A DNA stretch of 64,000 bases. Source: Caprimulgus europaeus. Its lineage: Eukaryota; Chordata; Aves; Caprimulgiformes; Caprimulgidae. Position numbers and translations under genes: made by a program. Where the stretch lies: the NCBI GenBank assembly GCA_907165065.1, contig OU015523.1:120120246-120184245 (forward strand), read 5' to 3'. The stretch's first letter is position 1. Every line of letters starts with the position of its first letter. The notes beneath the pieces were generated by a model. The model saw only the letters and a program-made list of their open reading frames with translations, was not told the origin of the DNA and did not search any database. This document shows, one piece after another, positions 12,703 through 25,500 of the stretch.

Positions 12703-15340
12703 AAAAAGCACACAAAGGTATAATTTCACCCTAGCTTAAAAATTTCGCAATGTTAGACTGATGAATGACATAGCCTTTTTTATTGATGTAGAGTATTTTT
12801 CCCTGATTTGGTTTTTGAAAACTGACAGGATAAGCTCCAGAATAAAACTGAACTAAAAAAAACCCCTCAAAATTCCTCATACTTTGGATGACTTAAAGGA
12901 TAGGATTGTGCAAGAGTACACTAATTTCACAGGTTATGCTTGAAATTTCAGCCCCTGACACCATCAGAGAATAAATTACTGAATTTGTATGTACCTTGGT
13001 CAAGGCAAAGAAAAACAATGAAATAAAAAAAACTTCTTGTTGTTAATTCTTGAATAATGTAACTTTTACAGATTGTTCCTTTTCGTAGTATTTCTTTCTG
13101 AAACCTGAGTTGCTCTCAGGACTAGATGTCTTCCCCAGTAATAAAGCTTTCTAATCAAAGTCCTTGTTTGCAGGAGTAGTTTGTTGATAACCAGAGGTCA
13201 TTACTGAATCTGTCATAACTGCTTGATTCATAGTTAGACACCATTTGAAAAGTGCCTTTCAGAAAATCATACTCCGTTGAAAACCTCAGAGTGTTTAAGG
13301 AGCTTATAAATGTTGTTAGCAGAGGATCAAGTAAAGCTTAGTTTTAGTTTGATGATGAAAGTAGATGGATGTTCAGCTGGTGGGATGTGACCCCAAGCTG
13401 TTCTGTTTCTTGTCATCAGCTACTGTGAGTATTTTGATAATTTTTCATTGCTTCTTCCAAAAATACCTGAATTATAACAGTGGGGCAAGAAAATCAAGAG
13501 CCTAAGTGATTTCCATGGCACTAACATGAATCTGGAATATTCATGCTCACACAGTAAACAATTCCAAGATTATACCAAGATCTGAATCTGCAACTGTATC
13601 CTGTGTTATTTACAAATATTAGTATTAGTAGATATAAATATCAGAGAACACAAGCCATGATAAACAGAGTTTACAGATCAATTTGACTCCCTCAGAAAAT
13701 GAATTTTTTTCTTCTTTTTTAAACATTTTTTTACAGAAAAAAAAGGTCAGAGTGTCGTTACTGTTCTGATATGACTTGCAGTAGTTATGTGCCACCTGAC
13801 AATCCGTGCTATGAAGGTAATTAAGAAAACATCAGTGAGATGAATGAGAGGAGGAGAAAATGGTGAGACAAAAAAGATATGAAAAATAGCTGAAAAGGAA
13901 GAAGAAGGAAACCAGAGAAAGAAATCGAGACATAAAAGTCCCTCAGGAAGGGACTTTAAGTGAAGCAAAGAGATTTCTTCTAAAGAGATCTAGTAAGAGA
14001 GAAAATCGTGCTTAATGAAACTCTTCCACTGTGCGCCTCTGCTCACAGGCAGACTTACACAGACATCGTCAAGATCCTACTTGCAAGTTGATGCTTAATT
14101 GTAAAATTTTTATTGTAACTACACTTTTATGGAAAAAATTTGTTATCACAGTTTTTGCTGAATGATTTTGGAGTGATTTTAGATTGAAGACTGTGGTATT
14201 TCATGGCTTTGCAGAAGGAAAGCTGCCTTTATAACTAGACTATGAAAAATTCATAGTCTATGACAGTTAAAAGTAAGGAGACAACTTAATGCATAGAACC
14301 AGGATATTTTTGGAGTCTGCAGTTTCTAATATCACCTATACCTTTGTTTTTGTGTTATTGGATGTTATTAATCTCAGAAGAAAAACTTCTTTTGTCTAAA
14401 GAATGGCATCAAGAAAAGGTATTACTGCTGAACTTGCAGGAAAAAAAAACAAAAACAAAAACCAGTAGGTTTCTTCTATCCTTTTATATGTAACTTTTGA
14501 TCATTTAAAGTATGCAACACCATGCAATTGTGTAGGTCAAATTGGAGATATGCAGCAATGGATTTAAAATCATCATAAAGAATGCTTTCCACATTCCATA
14601 TGAAATAATAAATTATATATAATACAAAGAAAAGAACTAATCTACTCTGCTCACATCATGGGATTTTTATTTTTAATTATTTTTTTTTTTCTTTCAAAGT
14701 CAGGTCTTTTTATGCCATTGCTGAATATTATCTGCACAATTTTATCAGAAGTTGGTCCTAGTATAATACTGTAAACTGGCCCTCATGTCCTCCTCTTTCA
14801 TCTGGCAATTCACACCTAGGAAAAATGGAGAGCTCTATCGAAAAAGCTCCATTTATCCACATATTTTGACACATTTTCTATGATGTGATGACTGCTATAT
14901 TTCCATTGCCTTAAAACTTTTTCTCTTATTTCAAGACTGGCTGAGTTGCAAAAAAACAGGCAAATATTCAGAGAGATACAGGTTCTTTCCCTTACTTTTC
15001 AGCTTGGATCTCTGTTAAATTACATAATCTCTTTCTGACTAAGTTTATCAATCTTAAAGGAAAGTAGTAATAATGATAATTACCTTCTTTGTAATGCATT
15101 TCCACATGTAGAGATGAAAATTGCTTTGTCAGAGATAATGTTTAGTATAATTTTTCCCTGCCTAGCTTTCTTGTTTCCCTTCTGGGATACTCATATCAAG
15201 TTGGGTTTTGAAGTTAACTTCCAACAGATTTTTTAGTCATTTAGAATTCATATTCAAATCAGGAAGAAAGTCTGGAGGATTTCAATTAGATTCATAAAAA
15301 GAAGAAAGCACAATATTCAACAACAGTTTTTTGCTTGCTT
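12703..15340. other. Unique AT-rich noncoding DNA
   Basis: No gene or interspersed repeat is recognised. There is a perfect 11-bp inverted repeat at 14236-14260 (arms TAGACTATGAA and TTCATAGTCTA, loop AAA). Confidence 0.55.
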
Positions 15341-15388
15341 AAAAAAAACAAAACAAAACAAAACAAACCCCAAAACAAACCCCAAAAC
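15341..15388. repeat. AAAAC repeat with CCCC interruptions
   Basis: An A run is followed by five AAAAC-type units and then two AAACCCC units. It belongs to the same class of A-rich blocks as those at 4.18, 8.48 and 23.66 kb. Confidence 0.8.
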
Positions 15389-18300
15389 TTTCAGAAATTC
15401 AGAATCTTCTTTCTCTTGTTATTAAGAAACGTCCTTTACATTGCATCCAAAGATGCAGCATTCATCTTTGCCACAAGAACATTCTTCTCATTTTTGTGTA
15501 ATTGCCCATTCTGAGCAATGTCATTTTATTGAGAAAGTTAGCAGATAGCACCTATATCAGAATTTCTAATCTCACTAGTGATACTTTGACTTGGAGTGCC
15601 TGGTGTTTCCCTTCTGACTAAATTAAATTAGACTGAATGTAAAAACCACACCTCAGCCTTGGGGAATGAAGTCAGGGAAAAACAAAAACAAATTTTCCAA
15701 TTGATTAGAGTCAGTGTTTTGTAGTAATGCAGCTAAGGTCTCCATCTGAACCTTAATGGAAGGAACAGTAGGGCTGGAAGATCTCCCTGGATTTTGGCCT
15801 AAAATATCGAATTAAAGAAAGTTTATATCCTTAATGTTCTTTAACTGTCTACATTGCCGTGATCATTTGTGTAGAAGAAGGAGAAATGCCCATGTAATAC
15901 CTAGATTACTAGCTAAAAAATTTACTATAGCAAACTCAATATGAGAAGAAAGTACTAAGCTGAAATCTGGTGCGACATGTCTCTGAAAGACAGAGAAAGA
16001 AGGACACAGGTTATGTTTTGTTGTATTTTGTTTGTTTGTTTTTTTCCTAGGATCCTTCTTACATTATATAGTTGCATTAAGCCTTGTACACAGTGCTGGA
16101 TGTCCAGAGTCTTCTAACTCAGGCGTAATTTGCTGCAGCTTCCAGGAGCCCATAAACAGTGTACTAGTTATAATTTACAACATTCTTTCCCTAATACTTC
16201 ATAATTTTCTGCTGGGACAAAATTCATGTGCTGGAGACAGGTATGTGACTACTGGTATTGTAAAGCTTCCCAAAAGCACTTCTCTACTGCTGGTTATAAT
16301 AAAAGACATTTTCCCTGAAAACCTGAAAGGGTAGATTTTGAAGCAATTGGCCTTTTCATATATTGTGGCACCATAGACTAGACAATGTTTGAAGCACAAT
16401 TTCCGTGCAGTTTAAGATTTCCTTTCTAGTTGTTTCAGAAATGTTTTCTTTTTTATATTTATTTTCTTCCCCCAAGAAGGTCACTTTATTCTTTGGAGTC
16501 AAGGGGATTCAGCAGATTACTGTCTAGCTTTCACTTTCTGGCCTGTAGCCTGTTCCTTCCTAGCTGGCTTTAAATAGTTCCTTATAACAACTCTTTGCTC
16601 CGGAGTGATATCTACTCTTCCGATTGCTGTTCTGATGCATATAAAAACTGGGTTTGGCTCCAGTCTGACAAGCTCTGTAGCATGATTTGTTTTTTGTTGG
16701 GGTTTTTTTTAGTGAGATGTGAATGAAATCACTGGTATATATCATAAAATGTATGAGGCCAAAGCATGATAAGATAGGACTGTGGCTTTCATAAATTCCA
16801 GAGCTCATTCAGTTGTGTATGAATTTCAGAACTGCTTTAACTGTATTAGTCAATGTCGTTGAAAAAAACATTGAATGCAAAATTGCCCTAGAAACATGAT
16901 CTTTCTTAATTGTCCTAATTAGAATTAATTACCTATTAAACACAGTGCATGTCAACTTAGGCAGATTACAGTCTGGATATAAGGAGTTTATCATTTTGAT
17001 ATGACGCTGAGATACAATAGTAGCTGTAATTTAGGAGCTAAGATTTATGACTTTAATTCAATCAAGAAATACATTTGGTTTCTGTAGTAGACAAGAGCAA
17101 GCACCTCTTACAATGTCAAGTATACTGGAACTTGTTCCTGGTTCAACCCAGAGTCCTCAGGTGAACATATGAGAAGACCCATTCATACCCTAAAATCTCG
17201 AAGTCAGTGAAAGATCTTAAACTGTGAATGAAAAAAACTGAAGTGAGAAATGGTAGAGTCTCTTCTCTGTATTACAAGTATCATTAAGACAAGGCAAACA
17301 ATATTCACTCATCCCTTCAAAAAGACCTGTAAATCGCTGATGAAATTTATGTCTTTGCATGCCTCTTTTCTCTTTCTAGGGTAATCACTTTGGTTCAGAG
17401 GTGTGCAAATCAACTACTGGTCTTGCAAAAAGATTTTGATGACCATCTAGAGGATCTTACACAGAGTTGCTCTGAATGTTAAAGAGAGACAGTACAGAAC
17501 TAGATATGTGGAAACCATGCAACCTTAAGTACAATACATTTCTGTCCATTTCAGTGGATTTTGGATCAGGATAGTAAAATAATTTCCAACACAGTTTATT
17601 GCTTTGCATTTTAGAGCTATTCTTTGTGGATTGGGGTTGCTCAAAGAGTGAAATTGGACATTTTTTTGCACTGCAGTACAAATTTGTAATTATTTTTTTT
17701 AGAAAAACAAAATAGGTAGAGAAGTGTGTCATTAACATCTGAAAGCCAAGAACTATAATATAAAAATGTTTGCAAAGGACATATTGACATTTAACCTCAC
17801 GGTTTCATTAAGTCTTAACTCTGTACATAGAAAAAGTTAATTACATGGTGCTTTAAGTCTTCATAAAAGGTCAATTCGCTAATACTGTACTATGTAGCAG
17901 TAGAAGTTGGAAAGGTAGTGCTCTGAGTAGGAACATGCTTTCAATTGTTGATTGGGGTAAATCATAAGAGCTTCAGAGTGCATACTTGGTAATGAGATTC
18001 CATTATTTCCAATAAGAATTTTAAGCCCCCTGAGAGATTCATCCTTTGCTTACTGTAAGCAAGACTAATCTTTGCAAGTATAAAAATGACACTCATCTTT
18101 TTATTGTGTTGGTTTAGAGAAAGGTCAGATCTAATAAAGATCACTCTTCTTGACAAATAACATATAATGTTTCTTTTTCTTCAGCTTATATTATATTGTA
18201 AAATCAGATTACTGTTGCAATAGCCTAATGGTACTTGACTAATAAAAAATTGGTCCAGTAAAACTACAGTATGTATAGGGAAGATTCTCAATTAAAACGT

Positions 18301-19894
18301 TATTTCAAATAACACTTGCTGGTGCTGAATCTTGGTCTCCTGATATAGAAAGTCCACCAAAATTCTCCTCAACACTGTGAAAGCATACGGTAAAGATAAC
18401 AGGAAAAACCTCTGTCTATCGAAGCATATTCCCAGCAATAGCAGATCATCTTATGGAATATGCCTACTTGATTTCATCTATCAGCATTAGGAAAGAAAAA
18501 CAAAAGAAAACAAACAAACAAACAAAACCCCACGCAAAATCTCCTTTGTTAATGTGACAGAGAGAAGGATGAGGTAGTGGCTTACTATTTGGGACATTTG
18601 TTTTCAATTCTTCATTTTGCCATCAGCTTCTATTGTAACACTAAGTCACTTATAATTGGATCCCCAGAAGGGTTTTGATGTAGATTTATTTCAGGTTGGA
18701 GAGGATGCCGATACAAATATGCCTATAACTCTGAAACAAGTGGAAGTCCAAAATAGCTATGTTTACATTAGCAAGTAGCACAGTTCGAAAAAAAGGATTT
18801 TTTATAGATGCAAAATGATGAAAACACAGAAATGACTCAAAAAATATTTCCAGAAAAGGTGTAAATTCCTATTATGACTAGATTGGTCCTTTCTGTGATC
18901 TGAAAGCCAAGTAGTAGTTGAAGCACCTGTGTTCACATGTGCTCCTGGGCACAGCTTCCAGGCAAATTTTATTCTAAAGGAATTCAGTGTGTCTGCTCTA
19001 AGACAACTCTCTGATGATTAAAAAAAAGCAGAATAGATGGAAATGCCTGGAAATCCACTTCAAAATCCATCATCGAAACTAAAATGTTGATATGGATTAT
19101 TTGATGTGGTATCACTGATTTGTAGGTACAAATATATTAATGGGAATGGCAGGAAGCCAACAGTAATGATTCTGCTTTTATTTAATGGGGCATATTTGCA
19201 AATAACCTGAAATATATTTAAGAATAAAATTGTAGGACTGTCAGAGAGGTCTAAAATAATTATTCTGCTTCATTTGGTGCTTGAATACTGTGTCAAATGT
19301 TGGGAAACATACTTTAACACAGATGTAGACAAGTAGTAGAGAAAATAGAGGAAGCCATAATTGATCAGCAAATCAGAAAACATGACCTAAAGAGAAACAC
19401 TGAAGTGAATTACATTTTTTTTTTCCTGGAAAGTAAAGGGTAGGTTTGCATAATTTATATTCATTATTAAAAGTTTTTCTGTTGAAGAGAAGAATTAATT
19501 TTTCTCCATGTTCCAAAGGAGAAAAAGAGAAAATAAAAGTATGGGGTATTTTTACAGAATTTTTAATTATAAAGGAGTGTGTTGAACTAAAGGATAATCA
19601 GGATCACAACATTGAGGAACTTCATTCATTAGAGGTTTTTAATAGGAGTAACGTACAATTGTCAAGGAAATTTTTGTGTACTCAGTACAAGGGGCTGGAT
19701 TGACTGTCTGCAAATTATCTAGCCCTGTGATGCTAAGTAATTAAAGATAATTTAGCTGAGAATTAATGGACTCTTAAACAATCCTTCAAGAGGTGGAAGT
19801 TGTTGTGAGGAATATTGAGATTTGGATCAATAATATGGCAGGGCCATAAAATCAATGACAGCAACAGAGTCCACAAGTCTGAAAATCAGGATCA
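15389..19894. other. Unique AT-rich noncoding DNA
   Basis: No gene or interspersed repeat is recognised in about 4.5 kb. An AAAC repeat ending in AACCCC lies at 18495-18531, and a TTTG/T tract near 16012-16045. Short frames such as 16032-16334 and 17457-17738 show no recognisable domain. Confidence 0.5.
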
Positions 19895-19960
19895 ACATAG
19901 AATCACAGAATCATATGAAAATCAAGATCTACATGTCACTAGCTGCAACCCAAAGTAGAA
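19895..19960 (-). mobile_element. CR1 3' end fragment, minus strand
   Basis: CATAGAATCACAGAATCATA has the CR1 terminal octamers in reverse complement, followed by a decayed stretch with AAGATCTACATG and GCAACCC at about the positions where CR1 has GATCATCTAG and CCAACCC. Only the terminal octamers are clear. Confidence 0.5.
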
Positions 19961-22900
19961 GTACTTCCTTATTTTTGAGGTTTGGTGTAAGTGAATTTTC
20001 CAAGCAGAATCACATGGAAATTTAAGATTAAACAGCTAAATTGAATCTTGATTCTACTTTCTCTTTTCCACCAGCAGATGTTGAATTTCAAGTCATTGCT
20101 CATTATTTCTCTGACAGATTGGGTTTATACATAAAGAGTATGTCCAACAAACTCAAGTACCATCACATTTCAGAACTGCTGGTAACTTTGGAGTTGCTGT
20201 TTAAGTCACTGCCAGTTCAGTCTCCAGCCACATATCAGTCACTTTCTGACCCCAAATTTATTATCTTCGCTCACTTGAGATTTCCTCTGGACTATTTTTT
20301 AATATGTATAATTATTATTGGCATTGTATTTATTATTTTTAGTTAAGACCACCACTGAATTTATTTGGATTCTTTCATATACTCATAAAATTTAGTACAT
20401 CTCTGTTTTGTTTCAGTATAGGAGTCTTAGTTCCTTCTGATTGTGTTTTGATAATGTGGGATTTTGTTTTGTTTTGGTTTTTTTTCCTGCCTTTCACTAA
20501 GAAAATTGCTTCTATAAAAATAGTTTGATGAAAGGGCTTTTAACATATACAATTCAACTGTGTGTTGTCTATGCTGTTCTAATTAACTAATCAGAGAGGA
20601 ATTTGATAGCTTTCTAAAATGGGAAAACCTGACTTTTTCAAGGCTTTTTTTATTTTCAACTGATATCTAAATTTTCTAAAATGACAGGACAGAATTCCTA
20701 CTTCCAGGACTCTTAACAAAAGTGTCTTCAAGTGTACAGCAGTGTTTCCCAAATCCTGTAGAGAGCAGAAGTGTGAAAAGCTGCTCAGAGTGCTAAAAGA
20801 TGTGTGCCACATGGACATCCTTAAAATTAGTCAGTTTAAACACTTGAAGCATGAAACAACCTCTGCATGGTTTGTGATCAAAATCAAATAGAAAAAATAA
20901 AAGGAAAAAGACATTGCTGTTACTCTGGAGGAAGCACAATGTTCAATAAACAAAATACAGATTCCTTTATTTTTATCTGCTCCCTTCTGCTTCTGTTCTG
21001 CTGAATGCTCTTTGCCGACTGAGTTGATAACCCATTAATATTACTTCCTCCATGGCAAGAACATTGTGATGTCTGACTGCTGCTCTAGATGTGACACGGG
21101 TCAGCTGTAAGTGCATATCACTTCTAAGGGCTTTGTACAGATTTTTGTCAACCTGTGGGTAATACAATCTCTGGCAGCAGGAAAGACAGGGACTTATCTC
21201 CGTGCAATCCCCCCTGCCAGGAGCAGAACAGCAAGGGAAGACACCTTAGCATGTGATGTCTTGTCTGGCCAGTAATTAAATGTTCTAGGAAATGGAAATG
21301 AATGATCATGGATATAGTCAGTGTTGTGAAGTGCAAGGTGTACACAAAAACACTCCTAGCAAGCAATATGATATTAACCTCCATGAACAGAACTCTAGTA
21401 AACCTCATGGGATTTACAGAATTCTTTAAGTGCTCACATTCAAGCAGAATCCCTCTTCAAATCTCGCTCAAGCAAAGCAGTAGTGAACCCATGCCTGTGG
21501 TAACTTATCTTTTAGCATGATCTTGCCACATGATATGTTCTTTCAGAACCCTTGGTTTTCAGTAGGAATAGATGAAGCTTAGCTCATTATGCTATAAGGC
21601 CTGTTATTTGGCATATTATAATCAGTACTTGCAGGCAGGCCAGAATACTTCTAGGGCAGCTTTAATGAAAAGTTCAAATCTGAGAATAGAGAGTGGGAAC
21701 TGCTTCTTTTTCATGTGTTAAAATTTATAATGAAAATACTTTTACAACAATCTAATTTTTCACCTTTGTTTATACACACCATCTATACTACTGACAGAAT
21801 CAGTATTGGTGTTTTAATACCAATATTACTGCAACTCAGCTTATGAAAAAGATAACTGTAAAAAGCTAGTCTCTGTTAATAGGTTTAAAGGACCTATATA
21901 TCTCTTGGAAAATGTATTAGGAAAAATAGGTCAAAAGGTTCACATAGGAATGTGAGAACAGATTTACTACGTCAGACTATAGTTCATTTAGTTCTAGTGC
22001 ACTGTCTATGGCAATGACCTAGAAAAAAGGACTAAATATAATAACAGGGCAAGCACACAGGTACACTTCTTCCACTGTATCCCCTCAGTAACCATAATTC
22101 TGCATCTTAGAGACTTCTGGGGTAAAATCAAGAAACATCTTTTTGGTTTTAGAAGCACTTGTCTCTTTTTTTTGTTTGTTTGTTTTTCCCATTAGTTTTT
22201 CAAATGACTCTTTGAATTGATAGAAACGTTTGCAGTCCGCAGCCTTCTGTGGCAACAGACTCCCCACCTTAGCTCCAGCTGCATGGTAAAACTGTTCCCT
22301 TTGTTTCTGCTACACTTTTAATTTTAGTAATTTCATTTAGTGTACCTGGCTGTGTAGTAAAAAAAAATAATGCAGTGAATGGTAACTACCTTTTCATTTT
22401 TTTAATCTCACATTATTTCATAGACTACTGTCACTCTCCCATCCTCTTTCTTTCAGACTGGAAGCTCCTGGTCTCATTCTGTAGCTTGATTATCTCTGTC
22501 ACCTTCTTTGAATATTTTCTATTTCTAATCTGCACTTGGAAAGAAAGGACCACTAGTAAAGATGAGATTCAAGTTGCTGATGTTACACAGTCACATGATT
22601 GTATTCTGCCTTTGTATAATTATTGACATTTGATTTGGTTTTGAATGCCCTTGAGCACTGAAATTACATTTCATGGAATTATGGACTCTAATTTTAAGCT
22701 ATCTCTCCTGAGTGGTAATAGTTTGTTGATACTCCATATTGTGTATGCAAAGTTGGGATTGTTTATTCTATACCCCTCCTTATAAATAGTTATATCAAGT
22801 TTCATCTGACATTTTATGTTTACATCTTTCAAGGTGACATTCATCTAGTGACATCTGAGCTCTTTGCCTTTGATTCCTTCTCAGTGGAGACAAACTGGCA

Positions 22901-23656
22901 TTTTTAAGGGATGATTCATCTCACCCTGCATTATGGTGAGACAAGTCACTCCATAAAAGTATCTGTTTCCTTCCACTGATTGCAAAAAGAGAGCAAAGGC
23001 CTCCATGCACTGCAGAAGCACAGATTTGGTTGGATGAATGACACTGTCAGTATCATGAGGTTTTTCTGCAGTTCTTCTCAATCAGTTTTTCAGTTTTATT
23101 GCTCTAAATAACTTAGTTTGATCAATAAGTTTGATTACCTCATTATTAACTCATTTGCTAGGTAATTTGTGAAGATGTCAACCAGTATACATTACTAGCA
23201 CAAATCTCTAGCATTCTAGTGTTCTCCAGTCCCTGTGGGACTTTAGTGGTAATCTTCCTAACATTCTCAAAACTGATAATCTATTCATAAACTTTGTTTT
23301 CTATATTTTCACCTATTCATATTAATTTGGAAGATGAATTTCTTCCTGCCCTACAGAAGCTTAGTTTCTATAGTAATAATGAATGGGGAATTTATCAAAA
23401 GCCTTTGGCCATCCAAGGAGACAAAAAATAGCAACTGACCCTTTTTTAGCAACATGCTTCTTGACACCTTCAGGAAGCTGCAAGTGGATTGTAACACATG
23501 CCTGCTTTTGGCATATTCTCTTTCCAGTTGCCCAATATTGATCATATTTTATAGTTATTCACTAGCTCTGGCCAGTTTTATATTTTCAATCAATCTATAC
23601 TTCTTTGATGCCTTAAACGCACACTGGTTCTACCACATAGGAGGAAAACTTGTTTG
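19961..23656. other. Unique AT-rich noncoding DNA
   Basis: No gene is recognised. The 101-codon frame at 20041-20346 has a hydrophobic C-terminal stretch only because of an ATTATT-rich segment, and I do not call it a gene. A short imperfect hairpin around AGTATTGGT/ACCAATATTACT lies near 21806-21835. Confidence 0.5.
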
Positions 23657-23697
23657 AAAAAAAAAAACAAAAACCAAAAAAAAACCCCAACCAAACA
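23657..23697. repeat. A-rich repeat ending AAACCCCAACCAAACA
   Basis: A runs broken by C lead to the same 16-base end word found at about 8.50 kb. It is low-complexity DNA with no coding content. Confidence 0.7.
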
Positions 23698-24637
23698 GCT
23701 TAAGTTTTTATGCCTTTAGCAAGTTCTCTTTCTGAGTTAGTTTGGCCTGCCTTATATATTTTTCCTGCTTATATTTGTGTCTTTTTCTGTTTTCCTTGGT
23801 TGAACATTTTCCTCCTTTCCAGTCTTACTACCTTTTATTTTTTTTCATTTTCTTTTTCTTTTCTGATCTTTCTGTAGTGTTTTTTTGTTGCCATCCAACT
23901 TTCTGACTGGCATACACTTGCTTAGAGTGCTTACAATGATGTCCTTAATCTCTACACCACCTGCAAACAATTAATCCTTTTAGCTCTTAGTTCATTTGTA
24001 ACAAGCTTAGGCAGTAGTCACCCTTTTTGAAATTAAAGCTCTTGTAGCAGATTTTGGTTCTTGATTCACTTATGAGAATTGTTAACTCTAAACATCTTAC
24101 ATGCACTGCAACAGAGATGTTCTTTAATAATAATAAAATATTAAATCATCTCCTTTTTTTCTATCCTCTATCAAGTCAAGGGCTGCTTCTTCCCTTTGGT
24201 ATTCTTAACTATCCGATCCATGATGAAGGCACTTACAATACCTAAGATTTCACTATCACACTATCATGTGATATTTACACAGTTACTAAGGTTAATTGAA
24301 GTCTTCTGGTTTTATTGTGTTTCCTGTCCTCACAACTCTAACATTTCTTAGTCTATTACAATTTTACCAGAACCTTTTTCATCCTAGTAATGAAGTATTC
24401 TTATACATTCTTATGATTTCAGTCCCAAAGGATGTCTTCTTGATGAGCCAAGTTATATATCTGATTTGACTCTAAAGTTTGGGTTTTTTCTAAAACATAT
24501 GCATTCCTCAAACTATATAAGCTACTCTGTCTTTCCAATATATTTATAAACTGATACTACAATGTCCATGGATTGGCTGCCCTTCACCAGTTTCAGGCAT
24601 GCATTCTGATATATTATTTGAAAACAACATCTTCCAG
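23698..24637. other. T-rich noncoding DNA
   Basis: The plus strand is markedly T- and TC-rich from about 23755 to 23890. No gene or interspersed repeat is recognised. Confidence 0.5.
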
Positions 24638-24945
24638 TCTTTTTTCTTTTTCTTTTTCTTTTTCTTTTTCTTTTTCTTTTTCTTTTTCTTTTTCTTTTTC
24701 TTTTTCTTTTTCTTTTTCTTTTTCTTTTTCTTTTTCTTTTTCTTTTTCTTTTTCTTTTTCTTTTTCTTTTTCTCTTTCTCTTTTTCTCTTTTTCTTTTTC
24801 TTTTTCTTTTTCTTTTTCTTTTTCTTTTTCTTTTTCTTTTTCTTTTTCTTTTTCTTTTTCTTTTTCTTTTTCTTTTTCTTTTTCTTTTTCTTTTTCTTTT
24901 TCTTTTTCTTTTTCTTTTTCTTTTTCTTTTTCTTTTTTTTCTTCC
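24638..24945. repeat. (TTTTTC)n hexamer satellite
   Basis: About 49 copies of TTTTTC, interrupted once at about 24771-24791 by CTCTTT-type units. Together with the adjoining TCTCC array it forms an uninterrupted pyrimidine tract on the plus strand from 24638 to 25071 (434 nt). Because the unit has no stop codon in several frames, long Phe/Ser/Leu and Lys/Arg frames run through it. These are repeat artefacts and not proteins. Mirror-symmetric pyrimidine tracts of this kind can form triplex (H-DNA). Confidence 0.97.
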
Positions 24946-25065
24946 TCTCCTCTCCTCTCCTCTCCTCTCCTCTCCTCTCCTCTCCTCTCCTCTCCTCTCC
25001 TCTCCTCTCCTCTCCTCTCCTCTCCTCTCCTCTCCTCTCCTCTCCTCTCCTCTCCTCTCCTCTCC
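24946..25065. repeat. (TCTCC)24 pentamer satellite
   Basis: There are 24 perfect copies of TCTCC (120 bp), with no substitution visible. It joins the TTTTTC array through a T run and CTTCC. The lack of interruptions suggests recent expansion. On the minus strand it reads GGAGA and gives spurious Glu/Arg/Gly frames. Confidence 0.98.
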
Positions 25066-25239
25066 TTCCTTATTCCTTTCCAACACTAAAAATAGGCACC
25101 TGAGGGAAAATATAATTAATTGTGCTATCACACAGCAGGAGATGTAAGTTATCCTTTAAATTATAGACAAAAGACCAAACATATACTATGGGTTTGGTTT
25201 ACCTGCCACTATTATTTTGGGCAACTCAACGGGTTTAGC

Positions 25240-25500
25240 ATTATTATAGAACTGTCAGGTACAATTGTCCTACTTCTGCTAATTGTCCTTCTGTGAAGTT
25301 TTATCACCTAAGCGGAGTTTTGCCTAAACCACTGCACGGTTTAAGAAAATGATGTATTGCAAAAGGCAAAGCATTGTAGCACCTGAATTTGTCATCCAAA
25401 GCTGAGCAGACAACAGCTTATTTATAATGGCATTCTGTCATCCTTCAAGCCTCGGCGGAACCCTTAGCAAGTGAATAGCTATTTTAGGAGATAAGTCTTA
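25240..25500. other. Candidate conserved noncoding element
   Basis: This is a higher-complexity stretch with retained CpGs in AT-rich surroundings (AAGCGGAG, GCACGGTTT, CTCGGCGGAACC). It lacks repeat motifs and open frames. CpG retention is compatible with selection or low methylation, but conservation has not been tested. Confidence 0.25.

Noticed and set aside
16560..16680. Minus-strand segment that looked like a basic ribosomal-protein-like C-terminus (frame with GNYLKPARKEQ-type words)
   Set aside because: I could not match it to any ribosomal protein. Continuity upstream is lost within a few dozen bases, so a processed pseudogene is not supported.
20041..20346. 101-codon frame with a hydrophobic tail resembling a membrane protein
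   Set aside because: The hydrophobic part is encoded by ATTATT-rich DNA. There is no other sign of a gene.
24544..25147. Three long open frames of Phe/Ser/Leu or Lys/Arg/Glu
   Set aside because: They are translations of the TTTTTC and TCTCC arrays, whose units lack stop codons.
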